Both the position numbers and the translations under genes were made by a program. Source: an uncultured Victivallales bacterium (GTDB taxonomy: Bacteria > Verrucomicrobiota > Lentisphaeria > Victivallales > UBA1829). From it: a DNA stretch of 47,975 nt. Shown here piece by piece: positions 1 through 7,094 of the stretch; within the stretch, counting starts at the first letter, position 1; every line of letters begins with the position of its first letter. Location: assembly GCA_944391115.1 (NCBI GenBank), contig CALXSJ010000024.1, positions 1 through 47,975 on the forward strand, written 5' to 3'. Under the pieces are notes generated by a model that was not told the origin of the DNA, did not search any database, and was given only the letters and a program-made list of their open reading frames with translations.

Positions 1-436
1 ACTGAAAGTCCTGCACGATCACAAAATTGCTCCCGCAATTTTTATTAAAAATTACGGAAGAATGCAACGCATTCTTCACGGGGTCAAGGGCCCTCCGGCC
101 CTTGGCGTGATCCAGCGGCGAAACGCTGGGCGTGCAACGCACGAAATCCCCTTTTCGCCTCCGGCGACCAGCTTGCGCAGCTGGACCGCGGCAGGACTAA
201 AAGTCCTGCACGATCACAAAATTGCTCCCGCAATTTTTATTAAAAATTACGGAAGAATGCAGCGCATTCTTCACGGGGTCAAGGGCCTTCCGGCCCTTGG
301 CGTGATCCAGCGGCGAAACGCTGGGCGCGCAACGCGCGAAATCCCCTTTTCGCCTCCGGCGACCAGCTTGCGCAGCTGGACCGCGGCAGGACTAAAAGTC
401 CTGCACGATCACAAAATTGCTCCGCAATTTTTATTT
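1..436. repeat. Tandem 195-bp hairpin-rich repeat array
   Basis: Two full units and a partial third have an exact period of 195 bp (the same ten bases start at 6, 201 and 396). Each unit folds into about eight short hairpins in a row. In the second unit these are 191-209, 218-237, 252-272, 280-299, 307-324, 326-338, 351-361 and 363-379, with stems of 4-9 bp and loops of 3-6 nt. Differences between units 1 and 2 fall in loops, or change both sides of a stem: T133-A141 in unit 1 is C328-G336 in unit 2. The array runs off the left edge, so its size is unknown. Its right end reaches the lon stop codon, where a hairpin followed by T-rich sequence could act as a terminator. The period is a multiple of three, so a plus-strand frame stays open, but no gene is called. 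No transposase is visible. Confidence 0.9.
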
Positions 437-2935
437 TTTTTGTCTCTTCCCTTTTTTTATGACCTTCTTCTCTTCAAGAACAAGATCCAGCACCTCTTTC
501 ACAGTCGACACAAAGTGGAACGTCACCTTGTCCCGCACTTCCTCCGGAATATCGTCCACATCCTTCCGGTTTTCCTCCGGAAGAATGATGTTCCGGATAC
601 CTGAACGCATCGCACCGATCGTCTTTTCCTTGACGCCGCCGATCGCAGTCACCTTTCCGCGCAGCGTGATCTCGCCGGTCATCGCAATATCCGGCCGCAC
701 GGGCGTGTCCGTCAGAAGCGAGACCAGCGCGGTCGTCAGCGTAACGCCGGCAGACGGTCCGTCCTTCGGAGTCGCCCCGTCGGGAACATGAATATGGAAG
801 TCATGATTCGTAAAAAGCACGGGATCAATTCCAAGCACATCGCTCTTTCCCTTCACAAGCGAAAATGCGGTCAATGCGCTTTCCTTCATCACGTCGCCGA
901 GGGAACCGGTCAGTTTCAGGTCGCCCTTTCCGGGCATGGAGGCGGCCTCCACCTGAAGGATCGTTCCGCCGACACTGGTCCATGCCATGCCGGTGGCCAC
1001 GCCGACCTCGGGCTTGCGCATTGCCTCGTCCATCGTGAAACGGCGGACCCCCAGAAGCTCGCGGACCACCTTGTCCGTCACGACGACAGGCTCGCCTTCC
1101 GGACGTTTTCCTTCGACAATTTCCCTGGCGATTTTACGGCAGACTGCACCGATGGTCCGTTCGAGCGTCCGGACGCCGGCTTCACGCGTATAGTAGTTGA
1201 TGATTTCGTCGACCGCCTCCATCGTAAAGTCCGGATGCCTGTCCGCCAGTCCATTCTCCTCGATCTGGCGCGGAATCAGGAACTGTTTTGCGATCTGGCG
1301 CTTTTCCATGGCGGTGTAGCCGGGCAGGCGCACGATTTCCATACGGTCAAGCAGAGGTCCCGGGATCGTGTCCATGATATTCGCCGTGGCGATGAACATG
1401 ACCGAACTCAAATCATAGTCCACTTCAAGATAGTGGTCGTTGAACGAGTTGTTCTGCTGCGGGTCAAGCACTTCGAGAAGCGCAGCCGCGGGATCCCCCC
1501 GGAAATCGTTTCCGAGCTTGTCGAGCTCGTCCAGCATGAACACCGGGTTGGAACTGCCGGCCTTCTTCATTCCCTGGATGATGCGTCCGGGAAGCGCGCC
1601 GATATAGGTTCTGCGGTGTCCGCGGATTTCCGCTTCGTCCCGCACGCCGCCGAGAGACATCCGGACAAACTTGCGCCCCATCGCCTCGGCGATCGACTTG
1701 CCGAGCGAAGTCTTGCCGACACCCGGAGGACCGACGAAACAGATGATCGGCGCCTTCCGGTCTTTCTTGAGCTGAAGCACCGAAAGGAATTCCAGGATTC
1801 TCTCCTTCACATCCTTGAGCCCGTAGTGATCGCGGTCGAGAATTTTCCCCGCCTCCGCCACATCCAGCCGGTCTTCCGTGAAATCATTCCACGGCACGGA
1901 AAGAAGCCAGTCGATGTAAGTATAGGCGATATTGTATTCCGCGGCCGCCTGCGGGATCATTTCCAGACGCTCGGTCTCCTTTTTCACGATTTCAAGCACA
2001 TTCTCCGGCAGATTGAGTTTGGCAATCCGCTCCTGAATCGCAACGATGTCGGGATTCTTCGTGCCTTCGCCGAGCTCCTCCTTGATGGTCTTGAGCTGCT
2101 CGCGCAGGAAGAATTCGCGCTGGGATTTGCTCATGGCGTTGTGGACCTGCGACTGGATTTCAGAACCGAGGCGCAGCACCTCCACTTCACGGTTGAGCAG
2201 AATCGTCAGCAGATGCAGCCGCTCCTGAAGCGTCGGGAACGTCAGAATCGCGAGTTTCTCCGGATAACTGATGTTGATCGTATCGGCGATCAGGTCGGCG
2301 ATCCGCACGTTGTCGTTCAGATTGAGCACCGCGATCTTGAGCTCCTCCGGAAAGTTCGGGGAGAACGAAATGATCTCCTGAAACTGCTTGACCGCGTTCC
2401 TGACCATTGCGGCGGTCTCAACGCTGTTGTCGGGCTCGGTCGTAAAGCGGCGCACCTTTGCAAGGTGAATGCTGTTCAGAAACACGCGCTCCACAAGCTC
2501 CACGCGGTTGAGTCCGCGCAGGAGCATGCGCACCGTGCCGTCCGGAAACTTCAGGACTTTGACGATGCGGCAGAGAACACCGGTTGCCGACACCTTTTTC
2601 CCGTCCAGTTCAAGTTCGCGTACTTTCAGCCCCATGCCCCGGACGTCGGACGCCTGGGTCTCCGGATCCGGCATCTCCGGAAAGATCGCGATCAGACGGT
2701 CCTCTCCGGCCACTGCCTTCTCCACCAGGGAGATCATCTCGGGATTGTCCAGCACCAGCGGCGTCAGCGCATAAGGGAACACAATCACGCCCGGCGGCGA
2801 AATCGCCGGAACGATCGCCTCGCTGATCTCCTCGCCGACATTCTGCCCGGAGCTCTCCGGCGTTTCCGCATGAATCACTTCCGGAGTGTTGGACTCATTG
2901 GTATTTTCATCAAAAATTTTCTTTTCGTCACTCAT
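431..2935 (-). CDS. lon: ATP-dependent protease Lon (La)
   Basis: Lon is a cytoplasmic AAA+ serine protease that unfolds and degrades damaged and regulatory proteins. The 834-residue product has the usual length and domain order: an N-terminal substrate-binding LON domain (about 40-250), the AAA+ module with Walker A GPPGVGKTS near residue 405, and a C-terminal protease domain. The catalytic Ser lies in KDGPSAGVTL near residue 728 and the Lys in GGVKEK near residue 770. The ATG is preceded by the strong ribosome binding site GAGGAGGAA. The N terminus is acidic and Asn-rich before the LON domain starts. The stop codon lies inside the last partial copy of the 195-bp hairpin repeat, which may serve as transcript end. 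A weak promoter candidate (TCGCAA at 3018-3023 and ACTGTA at 2995-3000, read on the minus strand) lies upstream. Identification is secure. Confidence 0.97.
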   Translation of the reverse strand: MSDEKKIFDENTNESNTPEVIHAETPESSGQNVGEEISEAIVPAISPPGVIVFPYALTPLVLDNPEMISLVEKAVAGEDRLIAIFPEMPDPETQASDVRGMGLKVRELELDGKKVSATGVLCRIVKVLKFPDGTVRMLLRGLNRVELVERVFLNSIHLAKVRRFTTEPDNSVETAAMVRNAVKQFQEIISFSPNFPEELKIAVLNLNDNVRIADLIADTINISYPEKLAILTFPTLQERLHLLTILLNREVEVLRLGSEIQSQVHNAMSKSQREFFLREQLKTIKEELGEGTKNPDIVAIQERIAKLNLPENVLEIVKKETERLEMIPQAAAEYNIAYTYIDWLLSVPWNDFTEDRLDVAEAGKILDRDHYGLKDVKERILEFLSVLQLKKDRKAPIICFVGPPGVGKTSLGKSIAEAMGRKFVRMSLGGVRDEAEIRGHRRTYIGALPGRIIQGMKKAGSSNPVFMLDELDKLGNDFRGDPAAALLEVLDPQQNNSFNDHYLEVDYDLSSVMFIATANIMDTIPGPLLDRMEIVRLPGYTAMEKRQIAKQFLIPRQIEENGLADRHPDFTMEAVDEIINYYTREAGVRTLERTIGAVCRKIAREIVEGKRPEGEPVVVTDKVVRELLGVRRFTMDEAMRKPEVGVATGMAWTSVGGTILQVEAASMPGKGDLKLTGSLGDVMKESALTAFSLVKGKSDVLGIDPVLFTNHDFHIHVPDGATPKDGPSAGVTLTTALVSLLTDTPVRPDIAMTGEITLRGKVTAIGGVKEKTIGAMRSGIRNIILPEENRKDVDDIPEEVRDKVTFHFVSTVKEVLDLVLEEKKVIKKGKRQKK

Positions 2936-3288
2936 AAAAATTCCTCCTCGTCATTGATGTCCCCCGGGACGGAGTTCCTCCCGGAGAGTGGAAGACTGTA
3001 ATCTCTGTTTGCCCGTTTCGCAATCCGGATCCGGCCTTTTTTTCAATTTTTTCCTGATTTTTCCCTTCCTTCCTCTTTATTTATTTTGAAATGCTCTTTA
3101 CAAAATTCCACATCAGATGTATTTTACCTGGATAAACCGGAAATCCGCAGGGGAGATCCCGCATATTTCCGCGGCGGCAGGCAGTGAGACACGGATTCCG
3201 CCGGAAAAGTTCCCGGCCGCCTCGACGCGCTCTCTTTTTTACAGAAAAGCCGGAGCGGACAGGGAAAACATAAACAATCAGGTGCGCC
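2936..3288. promoter_or_regulatory. Intergenic region between lon and the sugar kinase; weak divergent promoter candidates
   Basis: This 353-bp divergent spacer holds no convincing gene. For lon (minus strand) TTGCGA and TACAGT are separated by 17 bp at 2995-3023. For the kinase (plus strand) TTTACA at 3097-3102 and TATTTT at 3120-3125 are 17 bp apart, which would give a leader of about 160 nt. Both are four- to five-of-six matches and are tentative. The pyrimidine-rich stretch 3040-3085 is otherwise featureless. Confidence 0.35.
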
Positions 3289-4500
3289 ATGAAAAAAACA
3301 ACTGTTTCCGTAACCGGATGTTCCCTCGCCGACATCCTCTATGCAGACATCGACTTCAACTCGCAGGCCTTCTCCGCCTGCGCCTCCCGGCGGGACGGCG
3401 ACGGAGGACTTGCGCCGGGACGGCTTGTATTCGCCGATGCCCTGGAAGCCTTCGCCGGAAGAGATTACACGAGCCTGAAGCAGGAACTGACGGGTGGACG
3501 CGCTCCTCATGCGGAAAATCTCGGCGGCCCCGCCGTCGTCGGCGCGATCAATGCCTCCCAGATTCTTTCCGACCTGCCGGTCTCATTCCGCTTTTACGGC
3601 GCAACCGGAAATGACGCAACCGCGGACTTTGTACGCTCGATCATCGCACGGACGCCGCTGAACGCAGACAATTACATCACGCTCCCCGGCTCCACGCCGA
3701 GCACGGATGTCCTTTCCGATCCCCGCGCCCACAGCGGAAAAGGCGAACGCACCTTTATCAACACCATCGGAGCCTGTTACGCCTATACGCCGGAACGCCT
3801 GCCCGACACCTTCTTCGACGCCGACATTGTCTGGTTCGGTGCGACGGCCCTTGTGCCCCCGCTTCACGAAAATCTCTCCAGACTTCTGAAGCGTTCACAC
3901 GACGCGGGAAAAATCAATATCGTCTCCACCGTCTTCGACTTCCTCAACGAGATGCGGAATCCCGGCAAACCGTGGCCGATGGGCGACGGACCGGAATCCT
4001 ATCGCTACATCGACCTCCTGATCGTCGACTGGGAGGAGGCTGTACGTCTTTCCGGAAAAGACGATCTCGAAGGATTCTGCGCGTTCTTCCGCGGCGCGGG
4101 GGTGTCCTCCTTTGTCGTCACGCACGGGGCCAGGGATTTCCACGCATGGTCCGACGGACGGCTCTTTGCGGAAACCCCTCTGACCGCCTATCCGGTTTCA
4201 GCGCTGGTCGATGAAGACCTTGCCGCAAATCCATCCCTGCGCGGAGACACCACGGGATGCGGGGACAATTTCGCCGGCGGATTCGTCGCGTCTCTCGTCA
4301 GACAGTATGCGCAGGGTGCGGAAAAGGGTTCCTTCGACATCGCCGATGCGGCGGCATGGGCGGCGGCTTCCGGCGGGTTCGCATGCTTCTGTCTCGGCGG
4401 CACCTATCTGGAAAAAACCGAAGGCGAAAAACGCGGAAAGCTCCGCAAATATCATGATGCGTATCTCCGCCAGATCGGAAAAGTGAAGAACTCGCAATAA
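3289..4500 (+). CDS. PfkB-family carbohydrate kinase
   Basis: Predicted cytoplasmic ATP-dependent kinase of the ribokinase/PfkB superfamily; the substrate (sugar or nucleoside) cannot be told from sequence alone. The C-terminal PfkB signature is clear: RGDTTGCGDNFAGG near residues 317-330, with the catalytic Asp in the GCGD step. An upstream GGPAVVGAINAS segment resembles the N-terminal GG motif that contacts the sugar. At 403 residues it is longer than ribokinase (about 310), with an extended N terminus before the GGP motif. The ATG follows AGGTG at a normal distance. The gene stands alone and converges on the minus-strand folB operon, with a short GC hairpin (CTCCGG/CCGGAG near 4515-4535) between them that lacks a T tract. 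Confidence 0.85.
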   Translation: MKKTTVSVTGCSLADILYADIDFNSQAFSACASRRDGDGGLAPGRLVFADALEAFAGRDYTSLKQELTGGRAPHAENLGGPAVVGAINASQILSDLPVSFRFYGATGNDATADFVRSIIARTPLNADNYITLPGSTPSTDVLSDPRAHSGKGERTFINTIGACYAYTPERLPDTFFDADIVWFGATALVPPLHENLSRLLKRSHDAGKINIVSTVFDFLNEMRNPGKPWPMGDGPESYRYIDLLIVDWEEAVRLSGKDDLEGFCAFFRGAGVSSFVVTHGARDFHAWSDGRLFAETPLTAYPVSALVDEDLAANPSLRGDTTGCGDNFAGGFVASLVRQYAQGAEKGSFDIADAAAWAAASGGFACFCLGGTYLEKTEGEKRGKLRKYHDAYLRQIGKVKNSQ

Positions 4501-4583
4501 TACGGCCGGACTCCGGACGCAGTCCCGGAGAACGGGCGGAATGCAATTATCCCGGAGACAGACCGCGAAACAGGAAGGCGTCC

Positions 4584-4937
4584 TTACTGCCGGGTCCGTT
4601 CGATTTCCAGGGCGATGGAATCGGCGCGCAGCGCGGCGCCCGGCTTGTCGATCGCGACTTTGACGGACACCACCTCCGGAAAGGAAAGGCAGAGCGCGGC
4701 AACCGCCTCCGCCAGCGCCTCCAGCAGCCGGAAGGATGAGCTTTCCACGAAAGCGATCACCTTCTCCTCGACTTCCCGGTAGTTGACCGAACCTTCCAGC
4801 GTATCGGTCCTCCCCGCATGCGAAAAATCCCCGCGGAGCTCAAGATTGAGAATCAGCGCCTGTTTCGCGGTGCGCTCCCGTTCATAAAGACCGATGACGG
4901 TCCGGAGTTCAAGATTGCGGATGAAAATTTTGTCCAT
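4584..4937 (-). CDS. folB: Dihydroneopterin aldolase
   Basis: FolB converts 7,8-dihydroneopterin to 6-hydroxymethyl-dihydropterin and glycolaldehyde in folate synthesis, in the cytoplasm. The 117-residue product has the family length and its features: the N-terminal IFIRNLELRTVIGLYERER segment with the conserved Glu, the NYREVEEKV helix start, LLEALAEAVA, and the C-terminal VSVKVAIDKPGAALRAD with the conserved Lys-Pro. The start has a GGGGGA ribosome binding site. It is the last gene of the rex-hydrogenase operon, 19 bp after the receiver-like gene. It may simply be carried along there; no other folate gene is in view. Confidence 0.93.
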   Translation of the reverse strand: MDKIFIRNLELRTVIGLYERERTAKQALILNLELRGDFSHAGRTDTLEGSVNYREVEEKVIAFVESSSFRLLEALAEAVAALCLSFPEVVSVKVAIDKPGAALRADSIALEIERTRQ

Positions 4938-4956
4938 GACGATATCCCCCTTGTCT

Positions 4957-5352
4957 TCAGGATGAAAAACGAGACAGCAGGCTGTCCAGCTGATCCATGC
5001 GGATCGTGTGGTTCAGGATCGCGTCCGCATGAATCCACTCCCGCGCGCCGGACGCGGAAAGATCAAACTGCATGCCGGATTTCGCCGCGACATCCGAAAG
5101 AATCATGGCATGAGCGTCCGGACAGGCCTGACGGAAACGGCGGCAGATGATGAAGCCGCTGTCGGCAAATTCCAGAATCAAAGCGGTAATCAGCAGATCG
5201 AACGGACGCGCCGCAATCCATTTTTCCGCTTCCGACTGGGAAGCGGCACAGACCGTTTCATAACCGGCGGCATTCAGATGACGCCGGATCTCCTCCCGCC
5301 GGACGGCATCGCCGTCAACCAGCAGGATTGAATGCAGCTTCAAAGCTCCCAT
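4957..5352 (-). CDS. Degenerate response-regulator receiver-domain protein of the hydrogenase operon
   Basis: The product is a lone CheY-like receiver domain of 131 residues with no output domain. The acidic pair is present (LLVDGDAVRR, D13 and D15). The phospho-acceptor position in FDLLITALILEF is Ala57 rather than Asp, and the usual late Lys (KP turn) is replaced in ILNHTIRMDQL. It therefore probably cannot be phosphorylated in the normal way and may act as a protein-interaction partner. It follows hydA directly, and its role there is inferred from position only. I chose the ATG at 5352 because GGGAGGAG lies just upstream; a TTG at 5373 would extend it by seven residues but has no such site. 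It lies 17 bp after the hydA stop. Confidence 0.75.
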   Translation of the reverse strand: MGALKLHSILLVDGDAVRREEIRRHLNAAGYETVCAASQSEAEKWIAARPFDLLITALILEFADSGFIICRRFRQACPDAHAMILSDVAAKSGMQFDLSASGAREWIHADAILNHTIRMDQLDSLLSRFSS

Positions 5353-5369
5353 CAGACTCCTCCCAATGT

Positions 5370-7094
5370 TCAAAGCGGCACGTCGCGTTTTTCATACCCG
5401 GTATGCAGAAGGCGCATGGCAATGGCGCTGTTGGGCTTCTGCAGGAAATCGCGGTACAGGCGCTGAACGGCGCAGTTGTCATGGGCGGTGCGGAGCGATT
5501 CGCCCTGATCCGAGGCGTAAAGCGAATTGACGCGAGCACGGAGCCGGTCGTTTTCCATGACATTAATCGGTTGTCCGCCGCCGGCGGCACAGCCGCCGGG
5601 ACAGGCCATAACTTCAACAAAATGAAGGTCCCGCCGGCCGGCCTTCAGCTGATCCAGCAGGGCGCGCGCGTTGCCGACGCCGTTGACGACCGCAACGCCA
5701 AGCTCTGTTCCGCCGATCCGGAATTTCATTTCCCTGAGTCCGTCGGAACCGCGGACCTGATCGACTTTCAGGGATTTCAGTTCCTTTCCGGTAAGAAATC
5801 TGTGCACGGTTCGCAGCACCGCCTCCATGACGCCTCCGGAAGCGCCGAAGAGTTTCCCCGCCGTGCTGCGCTCTCCGAACGGCGGATCGGCGGCTTCCGG
5901 ATCCAGATGCTCGAAATCGATGCCGCCCATCCGGATCAGGCGCACCAGCTCGCGCGTGGTAAGCACCGCATCGATATCCGCCATGCCGTCCCGTCCGATC
6001 TCGGGGCGTTCCGCTTCAAATTTCTTCGCTGTGCAGGGCATTGCCGAAACGCTGAAAATCCGGCGCGGATCCAGCTCCTCCAGCTCAGCAAAGCGGCTTT
6101 TGATCAAAGCTCCGAGCATCGACTGCGGGCTCTTGCAGCTGGAAAGATTCGGAAGGAATTCCGGATAAAACTCCTCGACAAACTTTACCCAGGCGGGGGA
6201 ACAGCTTGTGAACATCGGCAGAGCCGTCCCGTTTCCGAGTCTGGCAACCAGTTCCGCGGCCTCCTCCATCACCGTAAGATCCGCGGAAAAGGCGCTGTCG
6301 AACACACGCCGGAAGCCGAGACGCCGCAACGCCGCATTCAGAACGGAGGACAGGTCCGCGCCGGGCTTCATGCCGAACTCCTCGGCCAGAGAAACGGAGA
6401 CGGCGGGCGCATACTGAATCACGGGATAGACCGCCGGATCGGCAAGGGCCGCGGTCACTTCATTCAGAGAACTCTTCTCGCGCAGCGCTCCGGTCGGACA
6501 TACGGAAATGCACTGCCCGCAGCAGATGCAGCTGGAAACATTCAGGCTGTCATGAAACGCCGGCGACACACGCATATTGCTGCCGCGCCCGGTGAATTCA
6601 ATTGCAAACACCTTCTGGATCTCGCTGCAGGTTCTCACGCACTTTCCGCACAGGATGCATTTGGACTGGTCGAAAACGATCGCAGGGCTGGCGGTATCCA
6701 GCGTGTTCTCCCGCCGCCGGGGAGGGAAAATCCGTTCCCTCACACCGTAATCCTGCGCAAGCTTCTGCAATCTGCAGCTGCCGCTGCGCACACAGTAAAG
6801 ACAGTCATCCGGATGATCCGCAAGCAGCAGCTCGATAATGAGTTTCCGAGCCTCGATCACGCGAGGGGAATTGGTGAAAATCCGCATTCCCGCCTCCACC
6901 GGCGTCGAGCAGGACGGCACAAGCCCGGCCATTCCCTCCAACTCGACGACACAAATCCGGCAGGCGCCCGTCGGAGTCAGTTTTTTCATGTGGCAGAGGG
7001 TCGGCACCTCAATGCCCGCACGTGTCAGCGCCGAAAGGATCGTCTCGCCCGGCTCCGCCTCGACATTCCGGTTGTTGACGGAAATTTCAAACAT
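5370..7094 (-). CDS. hydA: [FeFe] hydrogenase catalytic subunit, HndD/HydA type
   Basis: Catalytic subunit of a multimeric NAD(P)-linked, possibly electron-bifurcating, [FeFe] hydrogenase. In order along 574 residues: plant-type [2Fe-2S] domain (C34, C45, C48, C62), a His-Cys3 [4Fe-4S] motif HPDDCLYCVRSGSC (94-107), two [4Fe-4S] motifs CILCGKCVRTC (146-156) and CICCGQCISVC (189-199), then the H-cluster domain. H-cluster signatures are TSCSPAW (296-302), MPCTAKKFE (352-360) and VMACPGGCAAGGGQP (495-509). The first signature has Ser299 where many enzymes have a second Cys. The ATG at 7094 has GGGAGGGG upstream and overlaps hndC by 8 bp; a longer frame to 7226 adds 44 unrelated residues and was rejected. 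It is co-transcribed with hndC, hndA and rex. Maturases HydE/F/G are not in the window. Confidence 0.95.
   Translation of the reverse strand: MFEISVNNRNVEAEPGETILSALTRAGIEVPTLCHMKKLTPTGACRICVVELEGMAGLVPSCSTPVEAGMRIFTNSPRVIEARKLIIELLLADHPDDCLYCVRSGSCRLQKLAQDYGVRERIFPPRRRENTLDTASPAIVFDQSKCILCGKCVRTCSEIQKVFAIEFTGRGSNMRVSPAFHDSLNVSSCICCGQCISVCPTGALREKSSLNEVTAALADPAVYPVIQYAPAVSVSLAEEFGMKPGADLSSVLNAALRRLGFRRVFDSAFSADLTVMEEAAELVARLGNGTALPMFTSCSPAWVKFVEEFYPEFLPNLSSCKSPQSMLGALIKSRFAELEELDPRRIFSVSAMPCTAKKFEAERPEIGRDGMADIDAVLTTRELVRLIRMGGIDFEHLDPEAADPPFGERSTAGKLFGASGGVMEAVLRTVHRFLTGKELKSLKVDQVRGSDGLREMKFRIGGTELGVAVVNGVGNARALLDQLKAGRRDLHFVEVMACPGGCAAGGGQPINVMENDRLRARVNSLYASDQGESLRTAHDNCAVQRLYRDFLQKPNSAIAMRLLHTGYEKRDVPL

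Noticed and set aside
62-604. Plus-strand open frame of 180 codons with a repeated 65-residue peptide across the hairpin array
   Set aside because: It stays open because the 195-bp period is a multiple of three. It has no ribosome binding site, consists of stem sequences and runs antisense into lon.
788-3001. Long open frame antisense to lon
   Set aside because: Composition (many Arg and His) and lack of any domain show it is a shadow of the lon coding strand in G+C-biased DNA. The same holds for long frames opposite hydA, hndC and the glycosidase-like genes.
4505-4540. Terminator between the kinase and folB
   Set aside because: The CTCCGG/CCGGAG hairpin has no T tract on either side, so I do not call it a terminator.
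5353-5373. TTG start for the receiver-domain gene
   Set aside because: ATG at 5352 has GGGAGGAG at good spacing; the TTG lacks a ribosome binding site and would overlap hydA.
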